Assembly: GCF_022288825.1 (NCBI RefSeq)
Contig: NZ_JAKOOW010000037.1
Span: forward strand, 31,713-95,712
Origin: Kingella pumchi
GTDB taxonomy: Bacteria > Pseudomonadota > Gammaproteobacteria > Burkholderiales > Neisseriaceae
DNA: 64,000 nucleotides
Direction: 5' to 3'
The stretch's first letter is position 1. Every line of letters starts with the position of its first letter. The notes beneath the pieces were generated by a model. It ran no database searches. It was not told the origin of the DNA and saw nothing but the letters and a program-made list of their open reading frames with translations. Shown here piece after piece: positions 40,604-50,057 of this stretch. Made by a program: the position numbers and the translations under genes.

Positions 40604-41686
40604 TCAGGCCGGCAGAAATTCTTTCAGGCTGCTTTCCAGCAGGGCTTCGTCGTCGATATTGGTAATAACGGCCTGCCCCAGGCGCTCAAGCGTGATAAAG
40701 CGCATGCGGCCGTTTTGCACTTTTTTGTCGTGGCGGATATGGGAGAGCCAGCGCTCGAAAGCGAATACCGGCGGACGGTCGGGTAGGCCGGCCAGTCTGA
40801 ACAGGGCCGCCACCCGTTCGGTATCTTCTGCTTTCAGGCTGCCTAAACGCTCGGACAAACAGCAGGCGGCAACGGTACCGGCAGCCACGGCTTCGCCATG
40901 CAGCCACACGCCGTAGCCCATCTCGGCTTCGATGGCATGGCCGAAAGTGTGCCCCAAATTCAAAAGCGCCCGCCTGCCCTGCTCGGTTTCATCTTCGGCA
41001 ACAATGTCGGCCTTCATCTGGCAGCAATGGGCAACGGCCTGCGCCAGCAGTTCTTTATCGCGCTGCATCAGAGCGGGCATATGGGCTTCCAGCCACACCA
41101 AAAACTGCTCGTCGCCCAATAAGGCGTATTTGATCACTTCTGCCATGCCGGCGGAAAACTCGCGCGGCGGTAAAGTATCAAGCACATCCAAATCGGCGAT
41201 GACCAGCTGCGGCTGGTAAAAAGCGCCGATCATGTTTTTGCCTAAGGGGTGGTTGATGGCCGTTTTACCGCCCACCGAAGAATCGACCTGGCTCAGCAAA
41301 GTGGTCGGAATCTGGATAAAGGGCATGCCGCGCTGGTAGGTGGCGGCGGCGAAACCGGAAATATCACCCACCACGCCGCCGCCCAGCGCAATCAGCGTGG
41401 TCGAGCGTTCGGCATGATGCTCCAGCAGTTCGTCATAAATCTGGTTGAGCGACTGGTGGTTTTTGTATTGTTCGCCATCGGGCAAAATAATTGAAAAAAA
41501 TTCAACTCCCGCCTGCTCCAGCATATTTTCGACGGTTCTGAGATACAGCTTAGCCACCGTGGTATTGGTAACAATTGCTGCTTTCTTGCCAAGATGCGGA
41601 CGGATAATGTCGGAATCTTGAATCATCCGCCTGGCAATGCGGATGGGATAAGAATGTGATGATGTAGCGACAACAACGGTTTTCAT
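40604..41686 (-). CDS. aroB: 3-dehydroquinate synthase
   Basis: A 360-residue NAD- and metal-dependent enzyme, second step of the shikimate pathway. Blocks are DGEQYKNHQSLNQIYDELLEHHAERSTTLIALGGGVVGDISGFAAATYQRG (in parts: GGGVVGDISGFAA, IPTTLLSQVDSSVGGKTAINHPLGKNMIG) and LNLGHTFGHAIEAEMGYG. The 3' half has the GC-rich composition and uptake sequences of the region, while the first 200 bases are distinctly AT-richer, like aroK and pil. It follows aroK by 33 bases, the usual order pilMNOPQ-aroK-aroB. Confidence 0.96.
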   Translation of the reverse strand: MKTVVVATSSHSYPIRIARRMIQDSDIIRPHLGKKAAIVTNTTVAKLYLRTVENMLEQAGVEFFSIILPDGEQYKNHQSLNQIYDELLEHHAERSTTLIALGGGVVGDISGFAAATYQRGMPFIQIPTTLLSQVDSSVGGKTAINHPLGKNMIGAFYQPQLVIADLDVLDTLPPREFSAGMAEVIKYALLGDEQFLVWLEAHMPALMQRDKELLAQAVAHCCQMKADIVAEDETEQGRRALLNLGHTFGHAIEAEMGYGVWLHGEAVAAGTVAACCLSERLGSLKAEDTERVAALFRLAGLPDRPPVFAFERWLSHIRHDKKVQNGRMRFITLERLGQAVITNIDDEALLESSLKEFLPA

Positions 41687-41719
41687 GGTGATATAAAAAG
41701 AGAACTAACTGGAAAATAC

Positions 41720-42244
41720 TTAGCGGATGGCTTCCATTATTTGCTGCAGTGCCTGCGCATGGTTGCGCTGTCCGGCTTCGATAACAAAATCTGCCGTTTC
41801 GCGGTACAAACTATCACGCTGCGCATAAAGGGCATTTAATTTTTCCAGGGGGTTTTCCACCTGCAGCAAAGGGCGGTTTTTATCATAGCGGACACGCTCG
41901 AATAATACTTCAGGCTGCGTATGCAGATAGATTACCGTGCCATTCCTTTTTAAACATTGCCGGTTTTCTTCTCTTAGCACACTGCCACCGCCAGTAGCCA
42001 AAACGATTTTGGATAAGGCACACAAATCTCGGATAACTGCAGCTTCACGCATACGAAAACCATCTTCTCCCTCAAGCTCGAAGATGGTTGGTATCGAAAC
42101 GCCGGTGCGCTCGCAAATTACGGCATCGCTGTCATAAAAAGTATAGTCCAGTTGCTCTGCCAATTGCCGACCCAAAGTGGTCTTTCCTGCTCCCATCAAT
42201 CCGATGAGAAAAAAATTGCCTGCTATGTTTTCCATAGCAGGCAT
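41720..42244 (-). CDS. aroK: Shikimate kinase
   Basis: A 174-residue kinase that phosphorylates shikimate. P-loop GLMGAGKTTLGRQLA, DSDAVICERTG, the shikimate-site EGEDGFRMREAAVI, LATGGGSVLREENR and the lid arginine in RPLLQVENP are present. Two starts are possible: ATG 42244 with AGG five bases upstream, or ATG 42235 giving MENIAGN. I kept the first. The base composition is lower in GC than the housekeeping genes further out. It lies 34 bases past pilQ. Confidence 0.94.
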   Translation of the reverse strand: MPAMENIAGNFFLIGLMGAGKTTLGRQLAEQLDYTFYDSDAVICERTGVSIPTIFELEGEDGFRMREAAVIRDLCALSKIVLATGGGSVLREENRQCLKRNGTVIYLHTQPEVLFERVRYDKNRPLLQVENPLEKLNALYAQRDSLYRETADFVIEAGQRNHAQALQQIMEAIR

Positions 42245-42278
42245 TTTAACCTATCAAATAAGGTTACAGTCAGTTTTT

Positions 42279-44345
42279 TTAGTAGCGCAATACGCTGGTT
42301 TCGCCACCCATAATACGCGGGGTAATGAAGAACAGCAGCTCGTTACGCTCATGCTTGCGACCGCGTGATTTGAACAGATTACCCAATACCGGCAGGTCAC
42401 CCAATACCGGAACTTTTCTTACGGTATTAGCAAAAGTTTCCTGATAAACACCACCTACTACCAAGGTACCGCCATCTTCAATCATGGCTTGGGTTTTCAC
42501 CTGCTTGGTAGAAAGAGCCGGTTCACCATCAATATTGGTGTAGTTGGCAGCAATGTCATCTTTGTTAATTGTAATATCCAAGATTACTTTGCTGTCCGGA
42601 GTAATGCGCGGAGTAACTTTCAGACTTAATACGGCATCTTTAAAGTCTGTTTTATAAGCACCGCTACCATCTCTGGTCTGATAAGGAATTTGGAAACCTT
42701 GTTTGATTTCAGCTTCTTTACGGTCTTGAGTCAGAACACGCGGATTAGAAATCACTTTAGTGCGGTTCTCAGTTTCCAAAGCAGAAATTTCCAAGCCCAG
42801 CGCACCTGAAGAGAATGCACGAACTAGAGCAATGGAATTCACTGCGGCAGTTGCCGGCAAGTTCACGTTAGGTCCAGCCAAAACGCTACCTTGACCAATC
42901 GTATCACTCAAAGAAGAGCCGAAAGAGGTACGACCACGCGAGCCATTAACACCAAATTTAACACCCAAATCACGAGATACACCATCGGCAGCTTCAACGA
43001 TACGAGCCTCAACCATAACCTGCTTAGCAGGAACATCCAACTCCGCAATTAAACGTTGAAACTTTTCAATTACCAACTGGTTGTCAGTAATAATCAAAGT
43101 ATTGGTTGAAGGATCAAGTAGAGCACTACCTCTCTCGCTCAAAATTGTATTTTGCGTATTAGTAGATGAGTTATTATCTTCAATTTTCAGAATTTTCTTA
43201 AACTCATCAACATTTTTATATTTCAACTGAAAACTCTGAGTGATTAAAGGTCGCAATTTCTCCAATTTTTGCTGTGCAGCCAAGGCATCTTCTGTTTTCT
43301 TATCAATCTCTTCATTTGGTAACACATTGATGATATTACCATGCTGGCTTTTACCCAAATTACGCGCATCGAGAACCAAATCCAAAGCCTGATCCCAAGG
43401 TACATCACGCAAAGACAGCGTAATTTTACCCTGAACTGTATCACTGGCTACGATATTCATACCGGACTCTTTTGCCAAAATTTGCAATACAGTACGTACA
43501 TCTACATTTTGGAAGTCAAGGGAAATACGCTTACCTTTATAGGATTTAGCAGCTTTTCGACCAATCTGAGCGGTAGTAACATTACGCACAGGAGTAATCT
43601 GCACCACGTTACGACCATTTGATTGGGTAATCTTATGCTCCCAATTCCCCTGGTTACGGATAGTAATCTGGGTATCGTTACCCAGACGTTTAACATTTAC
43701 ATCACGAACCGGGGTAGAAAAGTCCGTTACATCAAAAGTCCTTTGATCCTTAGCAGCCAAAGGATAATTTTTCAAAGTAATAACCAAGCGGTCATTCTGT
43801 ACCTTTACTTTAGGCTGACCGGGATATCCAGATGAATATTCCACGATACCAGAATTATTGCTTCCTTTTTTGAAGTCAATATTTACAGCAGAGCTGTTAC
43901 CAGTATAAACCGGCTCAGACTGCTGGGCAGGAGCAGCTGCTCTGTTGACTGCAGTATTGGTTACGGGAGCCTCATTAACATAAATCCAAACTTCATTCCC
44001 TTTCACTTGGGCATTATATTGTCCGTCTTGTGAAAGAGTAAGCAGAACCCGAGCATTGCCGTTTCCTTGAGCCGCAGCCAATTGGCGCAGGAAAGTATCG
44101 TTAAACGATTGTGAAGGCTGAGCCAATTGGATGCCTGTAGCAGGGAAATCCAACGCAATACGAGAAGGGTTACTGGTAACAAATCCTGTAGGCTCAACAG
44201 CACCGCTATCAAATTTAACCTTAATGACTCGTTGCTGGTTCGGCAGCACAGAGGCATTGATACCAACAATATTACCTGCATTTGATACTTGGAACATCAC
44301 TCCTAAAGCAGCAGCAGACAACAATTTAATTGCATTCGTTTTCAT
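42279..44345 (-). CDS. pilQ: Type IV pilus secretin PilQ
   Basis: A 688-residue outer-membrane secretin through which the pilus fibre and incoming DNA pass. Signal peptide (about 1-23), two AMIN-like beta domains (about 25-240), an STN/N0 domain (KRISLDFQNVDVRTVLQILAKESG, about 275), N1 domain, and the C-terminal secretin core (VPAKQVMVEARIVEA to the end) with GGTLVVGGVYQE. No small-basic-repeat block like that of N. meningitidis PilQ is seen. AT-rich codon use and no uptake sequence within the gene set it apart from most of the window. It ends the pilM-N-O-P-Q operon. Confidence 0.96.
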   Translation of the reverse strand: MKTNAIKLLSAAALGVMFQVSNAGNIVGINASVLPNQQRVIKVKFDSGAVEPTGFVTSNPSRIALDFPATGIQLAQPSQSFNDTFLRQLAAAQGNGNARVLLTLSQDGQYNAQVKGNEVWIYVNEAPVTNTAVNRAAAPAQQSEPVYTGNSSAVNIDFKKGSNNSGIVEYSSGYPGQPKVKVQNDRLVITLKNYPLAAKDQRTFDVTDFSTPVRDVNVKRLGNDTQITIRNQGNWEHKITQSNGRNVVQITPVRNVTTAQIGRKAAKSYKGKRISLDFQNVDVRTVLQILAKESGMNIVASDTVQGKITLSLRDVPWDQALDLVLDARNLGKSQHGNIINVLPNEEIDKKTEDALAAQQKLEKLRPLITQSFQLKYKNVDEFKKILKIEDNNSSTNTQNTILSERGSALLDPSTNTLIITDNQLVIEKFQRLIAELDVPAKQVMVEARIVEAADGVSRDLGVKFGVNGSRGRTSFGSSLSDTIGQGSVLAGPNVNLPATAAVNSIALVRAFSSGALGLEISALETENRTKVISNPRVLTQDRKEAEIKQGFQIPYQTRDGSGAYKTDFKDAVLSLKVTPRITPDSKVILDITINKDDIAANYTNIDGEPALSTKQVKTQAMIEDGGTLVVGGVYQETFANTVRKVPVLGDLPVLGNLFKSRGRKHERNELLFFITPRIMGGETSVLRY

Positions 44346-44381
44346 AATTATTCAACCCTAACTTTATCAAATTTAAACTTC

Positions 44382-44912
44382 TTACTTGGTAGCTTGGTTA
44401 CTACTTTGTGCATCACCCGTACTCAGCAGTAACTCAGCTGGACGGTTTACCCAATTACCAAATGTATCCTCGACGACCTCGACAATATCGATTTTATCAG
44501 GCGTGATTCTAGAAACTCTGCCAAAATTTTGTCCGAGATGCTTACCTGGGGTTACCGTATAAACATGCCCATCAACTTCTATCAAAGCAGACAATGATCT
44601 GGCAGTGCCGATAGACCCCACATACTTAAGGTTTTCCAAGCTGTAGTTTTCAAGCAGCTCTTTAGGTCGATTTAAATCTGGCGCATTACTATTTTGGTAA
44701 GCTGCCTTCATCCTCTGCACAGAGTACGCATTCGGGCCAGAGAATTGCGGAGGGAAATATGTAACACGCTCTACTGGCGCAACTGGCTCTGGAGGACGAA
44801 TTTTAGATTTTGCCTCTTGTCTGGTCTGCTGCATCCATGAATTTAAATCATCGTGCTCACCCGAACAAGCAGACAATATAAACAAAGATGCCAATAACAA
44901 TCTGACTTTCAT
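44382..44912 (-). CDS. pilP: Type IV pilus lipoprotein PilP
   Basis: A 176-residue inner-membrane lipoprotein (lipobox LSAC, Cys16) that couples the PilMNO platform to PilQ. After a flexible N-terminal arm with ERVTYFPPQFSGPNAYSV, the C-terminal beta domain has LENLKYVGSIGTARSLSALIEVDGHVYTVTPGKHLGQNFGRVSRITPDKIDIVEVVED (in parts), which is the HR domain that binds the PilQ N0. It lies 36 bases before pilQ and 27 after pilO. Confidence 0.95.
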   Translation of the reverse strand: MKVRLLLASLFILSACSGEHDDLNSWMQQTRQEAKSKIRPPEPVAPVERVTYFPPQFSGPNAYSVQRMKAAYQNSNAPDLNRPKELLENYSLENLKYVGSIGTARSLSALIEVDGHVYTVTPGKHLGQNFGRVSRITPDKIDIVEVVEDTFGNWVNRPAELLLSTGDAQSSNQATK

Positions 44913-44939
44913 TATGTTTCCTATCTTACTTGATCAAAT

Positions 44940-45566
44940 TTATTGAACGGATGATGCAGCCACACCACTAGCAACATCAGAGGCGGTCTCAGAAACATCC
45001 AATGCCTTATAAGTGTTTGCTAAAGCATAGAAAGACAACTTTCCTTTGTTCTTTTCATCATTACTACTCAAAGTAATATTAGACAAAGTAACAATCCTAG
45101 AAACATGTCCTACGTCTCGTGCAAATTGAGCGATCTGGTCGTAGCTACCAGTTACCGAAATAGAAAATGGCAGTCTTTGGATTGGTCCATCAGTATCAGG
45201 AGCCTGCGGCGTAACCTTATCCATTACCAAACCATTCTTAGACGCAGCCTGATGTAACTCCTGAATCAGATTGGGCACTTCTGCATTTGTCGGCAATTGT
45301 TTCAACAATACCGCAATTGCTTTTTCCAACTCTTCCAGCTCTATTTTCAGGTTATCCAGATTAGCAGCTTTTAGGGCTTTAGTTTCATACTCTTGCCGCA
45401 ATTCAACTTCTTTGGCACTAGCAGTCTGATATTCTTCCCACTGATCTTTAAATACAACCAAATAACCCAGCACAAGCAAAACGACTATTAAAACAAGAGC
45501 AAATAAAATTTGGGTTGGTTTATTTTGCAAATGCAATCTATTGATATCAAAACCTTTACTCATCAT
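44940..45566 (-). CDS. pilO: Type IV pilus alignment protein PilO
   Basis: A 208-residue bitopic inner-membrane protein that forms a heterodimer with PilN. One membrane helix (about 20-42), a coiled coil (about 50-100, with many Glu and Leu) and a ferredoxin-like periplasmic domain with LPFSISVTGSYDQIAQFARDVG and IVTLSNITLS. The start overlaps the pilN stop (ATGATGA), evidence for translational coupling. A second Met at residue 2 could be the actual start. Confidence 0.94.
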   Translation of the reverse strand: MMSKGFDINRLHLQNKPTQILFALVLIVVLLVLGYLVVFKDQWEEYQTASAKEVELRQEYETKALKAANLDNLKIELEELEKAIAVLLKQLPTNAEVPNLIQELHQAASKNGLVMDKVTPQAPDTDGPIQRLPFSISVTGSYDQIAQFARDVGHVSRIVTLSNITLSSNDEKNKGKLSFYALANTYKALDVSETASDVASGVAASSVQ

Positions 45567-46207
45567 TGACCCCCTACTGTTGATGCTTCAGCTGCAGACG
45601 CAGGACTCGAAGCGGGCAAAGTCGCCTGATCATTATTACTTCTAATAATCTGATTCTCAACTAAAACAGACTTCAAAGTGAATTTCTGTCCATCATCGCT
45701 TTTCTCAATTCCAACCAATTCCGGCTGTTCAAAAACACCAGTACTAGGCAGTGCATTCATAAACATGGCAACTTTATTATCGCTTATTGCCTTTCCGATC
45801 AGAATATATTCTTTGCTTAACTGACCGTTATTGCTGTCGCCACCTTTCAATTCCGTTAGATAAGCACCATCGGGAACCAATTGGTTTACGCTGTCAATAA
45901 TACGCGCACCCTCAAACCGCTTATTGTCTAATTCCTCAACCTTTTGCTTACGCTGAAGGAAATTATTCTTGATTTCGGTTAGCCTATTAATTTCCTCGAT
46001 TTCTTTATCTAAGGCTTGGATACCGGTTGTTAAGGTCTCGTTCCGATTGTTTTGATCGGAGATCATGGCAGTAAGCCCCAAGTAAACTAAGACACAAAGA
46101 GCCACACCTATGATGCCGGCCAAAACCATAAGGCTTTGAAATTGTTTCTTCTGTTTCTGCTCCTTCAGCTCTCTATACGGAAGCAGATTAATTTCAATCA
46201 GTTTCAT
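45563..46207 (-). CDS. pilN: Type IV pilus alignment protein PilN
   Basis: A 214-residue bitopic protein. The first residues, MKLIEINLLPYRE, are the conserved cytoplasmic peptide that docks in PilM. One membrane helix (about 22-44), a coiled coil (about 50-95) and a ferredoxin-like periplasmic domain follow. The C-terminal tail is Ser/Ala-rich. Its start directly follows the pilM stop (TAA then ATG). Confidence 0.94.
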   Translation of the reverse strand: MKLIEINLLPYRELKEQKQKKQFQSLMVLAGIIGVALCVLVYLGLTAMISDQNNRNETLTTGIQALDKEIEEINRLTEIKNNFLQRKQKVEELDNKRFEGARIIDSVNQLVPDGAYLTELKGGDSNNGQLSKEYILIGKAISDNKVAMFMNALPSTGVFEQPELVGIEKSDDGQKFTLKSVLVENQIIRSNNDQATLPASSPASAAEASTVGGQ

Positions 46208-47311
46208 TTATACCAACCCCCTCAACGCCAAACCAAATGCTTTTGTTAGTGAATTTTCATCGCTAGCAAATTGGGCACCATCTTTAATTTTGCTTATTGC
46301 AAATGAAATCGGAGCAATCTGCTGAGTCATTACGCCTGTTTGGGCATATACCGATTCAGTTAGACCTGACTGCGGAATACATCCGCTACCACTAATGAAA
46401 ATCTGTTTTATGACCTCAGACTGGCCAACATTTCGCGTTGCAAAGAAGAACTGCATGGTACGTTGCACTTCTTGAGCAATTTGCATATTAAAGTTATCCA
46501 TTACGGAAACTTGATAATCTGCAGGACGATTTCTACCGGACAGAGCCATATTTAACGCTTCAGACTCACTTACCTGATAAGTCCGTTGAATCAGTTGCAA
46601 AAGCTGTTCCAAACCAAAGTTCATTTCATGTTTATAAAGAATTTGGCCATTCTCCATAATCAAGGCTTTGGTGTTAACGTCACCTACGTCAAACAATGCA
46701 ATTCTTTCATGAGCAAACTCTCCGGAATCAATAGAGTCTGCATAAGAAAAAGCATTAGCGATTGCAAACAGATCCACATCGACGTTAATAGCTGTCAGAC
46801 CAATTTCATCCAGCAAATCGGAATAACGGTTCACATCATCCGTTTTGGCAGCCACCATCAATACGCTCTGCTCACCACTTCGGCCGTCTTGCGAAAGAAC
46901 CTGCCAGTCGTAATTCATCTCATCCAAAGCGCCAATACGGGAAACCTCAGCTTCAATCAGATTCTGTAAAGAGATATCGCCGTCATTCGGATTAAAACGG
47001 ATACCTTCATCAATAGTAACCGCGCCTGCGGGTAAAGCTAAGTTAACCCGCTTACAGCTCGTTTTCAACTTGTTGTAACATTGTTGCAAGTGAGCGACAA
47101 GCTGATCAAAATCAACTATCTCGTTACCGCTGACAACATTTGCCGGCAACCGCACAATCGCATACTTATCCACTTGGGCTTGTCCTGCTCCCTTACCCGA
47201 GAGCTGCACCATCCTAACGGCTCCCTGATCGATGTCCAAGCCGATAACAGTACGACCAGACAAGCTGGATGTATTGTTACTGCTTGTATTTTTTGATTTT
47301 TTCATACGCAT
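46208..47311 (-). CDS. pilM: Type IV pilus assembly ATPase-like protein PilM
   Basis: A 367-residue cytoplasmic actin-like protein at the base of the pilus machine. Actin-fold blocks are TVIGLDIDQGAVRMVQLS (phosphate 1), ALFDVGDVNTKALIMENGQILYKHEMNFG (phosphate 2) and IFISGSGCIPQSGL (adenosine). It heads the operon and is divergent from ponA with 141 bases between. The N-terminal MRMKKSKNTSSNNTSS tail is variable. Composition is AT-rich like the rest of the operon. Confidence 0.95.
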   Translation of the reverse strand: MRMKKSKNTSSNNTSSLSGRTVIGLDIDQGAVRMVQLSGKGAGQAQVDKYAIVRLPANVVSGNEIVDFDQLVAHLQQCYNKLKTSCKRVNLALPAGAVTIDEGIRFNPNDGDISLQNLIEAEVSRIGALDEMNYDWQVLSQDGRSGEQSVLMVAAKTDDVNRYSDLLDEIGLTAINVDVDLFAIANAFSYADSIDSGEFAHERIALFDVGDVNTKALIMENGQILYKHEMNFGLEQLLQLIQRTYQVSESEALNMALSGRNRPADYQVSVMDNFNMQIAQEVQRTMQFFFATRNVGQSEVIKQIFISGSGCIPQSGLTESVYAQTGVMTQQIAPISFAISKIKDGAQFASDENSLTKAFGLALRGLV

Positions 47312-47344
47312 GATTTTAAATCCTTACCGCTTGCTAAAACATTT

Positions 47345-47372
47345 ATAATAGCTGGCTGAAATTCCCGTCTAA
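47345..47372 (-). promoter_or_regulatory. Candidate pilM promoter
   Basis: On the minus strand TTAGAC (47367-47372) and TATTAT (47345-47350) are 16 bases apart, about 34 bases before the pilM ATG. The rest of the 141-base divergent gap is very AT-rich and must also hold the ponA promoter, which I cannot place. Confidence 0.4.
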
Positions 47373-47452
47373 TCCGGAATAACAAAACACATGAGTTATT
47401 TTACTTTATTTTAAAAATAGAGATATCCCTTTCTTAACTTTTACCGACAATC

Positions 47453-49840
47453 ATGATTAAAAAACTGATTACTACCCTACTCGGTCTGACCTTCGGTCTA
47501 TTTTTATTTGCCGTTGGTTTGTTAACCGTAGCCGTACTGGTAACTTACCCAAAACTGCCTGCATTAGATGCAGTTAAACACTATCAGCCCAAGGAGCCAC
47601 TGACTATTTATTCAGCAGATGGAGTGGTCATCGGCACCTATGGCGACGAGCGTCGCGCCTTTACAACAATTGACCAGTTCCCAAAAATTTTGACGAATGC
47701 CGTGATTGCAGCGGAAGACAAACGCTTCTACGAACACTGGGGTGTGGACTTAACCGGTATTGCGCGCGCTGCGTTGAATAACATCAGAGGCGGCAACCGC
47801 CAGGGTGCCAGTACGATTACCCAGCAGGTTGCCCGAAACTTCTATCTCACCAACGAACGTACGCTGACACGAAAATTCAACGAAGCGCTTCTGGCTTACA
47901 AAATCGAGAAGAACCTGACCAAAGACCAGATTCTCGAGCTTTACTTCAACCAGATTTATCTCGGCCAGCGCGCCTATGGTTTTGCCGCCGCGGCCAGAAT
48001 CTATTTCAACAAACCGGTACAGGATCTGACGCTGGGCGAAGCCACCATTTTGGCCGGCCTGCCCAAAGCGCCCTCATCCTTTAATCCGATTGTGAATCCC
48101 GAGCGTGCCAAACTGCGCCAGAAATACATTCTCGACAATATGGTCGAACTCAACATGATTACGCCGGCCCAGCGGGAAGCGGCTTTGCGCGAAGAGCTGC
48201 ACTATGAGCGCTACCGCATGGCAATCGACCAAAACTCGCTGTATGTAGCCGAAATGGCGCGGCAAAACCTTTACGACCGTTACGGCGAAGACGCCTATAC
48301 CCAAGGTTTCAAGGTATACACCACCGTTAGCATCGCCCACCAGAAAGCCGCCACCGCCGCGCTGCGCAAGGCCCTGTCGAATTTCGACCGCGGCCGCGCT
48401 TACCGCGGTGCCGAGCAGCAGTTTGACCTGGCCGGCGTTCCCGCGGAAGAGCTGGACGACGAAATCGAACAGTATCTGGAAAACACCTATACCGTTGAAG
48501 GCATGATCCCGGCGATTATTTCGCAGGCCGGCGGCAACGGCATTACCGTGCAGATGCAGGGCGGCAGAAAAGCCAAACTCAGCACCGCGGAAATGGGCAT
48601 TGCCCGCGGTGCCGTCAACAGCAAAAAACTCGGCGATCGCGCCTTAAAAGTCGGCTCGCTGATCCGTGTGGCCAAAACCAAAAACGGCCGCTTTACCGTT
48701 GTGCAGCAGCCTAATGTCCAAGGCGCTCTGGTATCGCTCGACGCCGAAACCGGCGCCATCCGCGCCATGGTCGGAGGCTACGACTACCACAGCCGCAGCT
48801 TCAACCGTGCCACCCAAAGCATCCGCCAGCCCGGTTCCACCTTCAAACCCTTCGTTTATTCCGCCGCCCTTTCCAAAGGCATGACCGCGGCAACGCTGGT
48901 CAACGACGCGCCGATCAACATCCGCGGCTGGCAGCCGAAAAACTCCGACGGCAGCTACGCCGGCATGATTACCCTGCGCCAGGCGCTGACCCGTTCCAAA
49001 AACACCGTATCGGTGCGCATTGCCCAAGCGATGGGTGTGGACTACACCCGCAACTACGCCATGCGCTTTGGCTTCAAATCCAACCAGCTGCCGACCACCC
49101 TTTCCATCGCCCTCGGCTCCGGCTCCGCCACCCCCCTGCAGATGGCCGAAGGCTACGCGGTATTCGCCAACGGCGGCTATAAGGTTTCCGGCTACGTTAT
49201 CGACAAAATCTACGACAGCCAAGGCAATCTGCGCGCCGAAATGCACCCGCTGGTGGCCGGACAAAACGCCCCGCAGGTTATCGACCCGCGTAACGCCTAT
49301 GTGATGACCTCCATCCTGCGCGACGTCGTCCTGCACGGTACCGCCCGCCGCGCCACCGCGCTCGGCCGCAGCGACATCGCCGGCAAAACCGGTACCACCA
49401 ACGACTTTAAAGACGCCTGGTTCGTCGGCTACACCCCCAAAATCGTTACCGCCGTTTATATCGGCTACGACAAACCCGTCAATATGGGTCGCGGCGCCTT
49501 CGGCGGCACCCTGGCGCTGCCGGTATGGGTGGACTACATGCGTTTCGCCCTCAAAGGCAAGCCGGTAGAGCGCTTCAAAACACCTTCCGGCGTCGTCCAA
49601 CGCGACGGCGAACTCTTCCTGCGCGAGCAGCAGAGCACCAGCAGCAGCGTAGCCCTGGACAACAGCACGCCCAATCCGGAAATGGTGCAGCCGCCCAAGC
49701 CGAAACCGGCAGTAATCGAAAACGACAGCGAAGAAAGCCTGCCCGCCCTGCCCGACACCACCGGCGAGCGCCCGCTGACTCCGCAAAACCCCAAACGCGG
49801 CGGCGACGGCGGCGGCGACAGCATCGACGATTTGTTCTAA
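47453..49840 (+). CDS. ponA: Penicillin-binding protein 1A
   Basis: A 795-residue bifunctional peptidoglycan synthase. Membrane anchor (about 8-30), glycosyltransferase domain with AAEDKRFYEHWGVD, GASTITQQVARNFYL and ALLAYKIEKNLTKDQILELYFNQIYLGQ, then the transpeptidase with S462-TFK in RQPGSTFKPF, SKN and K645-TG in AGKTGTTNDF. An acidic Pro-rich tail follows. The first 250 bases share the AT-rich composition of the divergent pil operon; composition then rises to that of the rest of the window. ponA next to pilM is the normal neisserial order. Confidence 0.96.
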   Translation: MIKKLITTLLGLTFGLFLFAVGLLTVAVLVTYPKLPALDAVKHYQPKEPLTIYSADGVVIGTYGDERRAFTTIDQFPKILTNAVIAAEDKRFYEHWGVDLTGIARAALNNIRGGNRQGASTITQQVARNFYLTNERTLTRKFNEALLAYKIEKNLTKDQILELYFNQIYLGQRAYGFAAAARIYFNKPVQDLTLGEATILAGLPKAPSSFNPIVNPERAKLRQKYILDNMVELNMITPAQREAALREELHYERYRMAIDQNSLYVAEMARQNLYDRYGEDAYTQGFKVYTTVSIAHQKAATAALRKALSNFDRGRAYRGAEQQFDLAGVPAEELDDEIEQYLENTYTVEGMIPAIISQAGGNGITVQMQGGRKAKLSTAEMGIARGAVNSKKLGDRALKVGSLIRVAKTKNGRFTVVQQPNVQGALVSLDAETGAIRAMVGGYDYHSRSFNRATQSIRQPGSTFKPFVYSAALSKGMTAATLVNDAPINIRGWQPKNSDGSYAGMITLRQALTRSKNTVSVRIAQAMGVDYTRNYAMRFGFKSNQLPTTLSIALGSGSATPLQMAEGYAVFANGGYKVSGYVIDKIYDSQGNLRAEMHPLVAGQNAPQVIDPRNAYVMTSILRDVVLHGTARRATALGRSDIAGKTGTTNDFKDAWFVGYTPKIVTAVYIGYDKPVNMGRGAFGGTLALPVWVDYMRFALKGKPVERFKTPSGVVQRDGELFLREQQSTSSSVALDNSTPNPEMVQPPKPKPAVIENDSEESLPALPDTTGERPLTPQNPKRGGDGGGDSIDDLF

Positions 49841-49857
49841 ACATCTTTCGTCCGCAC

Positions 49858-49892
49858 ACAGGCAGCCTGAAAACTTTTTCAGGCTGCCTTGA
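49858..49892 (+). terminator. Uptake-sequence hairpin after ponA
   Basis: CAGGCAGCCTGAAAA and TTTTTCAGGCTGCCTTG lie 18 bases past the stop. This is the first native uptake core after about 7.9 kb without one. Confidence 0.7.
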
Positions 49893-50026
49893 TTCAAACG
49901 CCGCGCCCCGTTTGCCGGCACGCAAGCAAAGCGCCGCAGTTTCGCCCGCCCATATCCGCCGGACGGTTTTTCAGGCTGCCTTCAAGCAACAGGCAGCCTG
50001 AAAAACCGTCTGCCGTATCGACAGGC

Positions 50027-50032
50027 TATAAT
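50027..50032 (+). promoter_or_regulatory. -10 element of queA
   Basis: TATAAT in CAGGCTATAATCCGCC lies 26 bases before the queA ATG and shares its context with the galU box. Confidence 0.4.
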
Positions 50033-50057
50033 CCGCCCTTTTTCTCTCCCGCCCGCC

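Noticed and set aside
48644..49921. A 425-codon minus-strand frame over ponA
   Set aside because: It is antisense to the transpeptidase domain with its catalytic motifs and has no features of its own.
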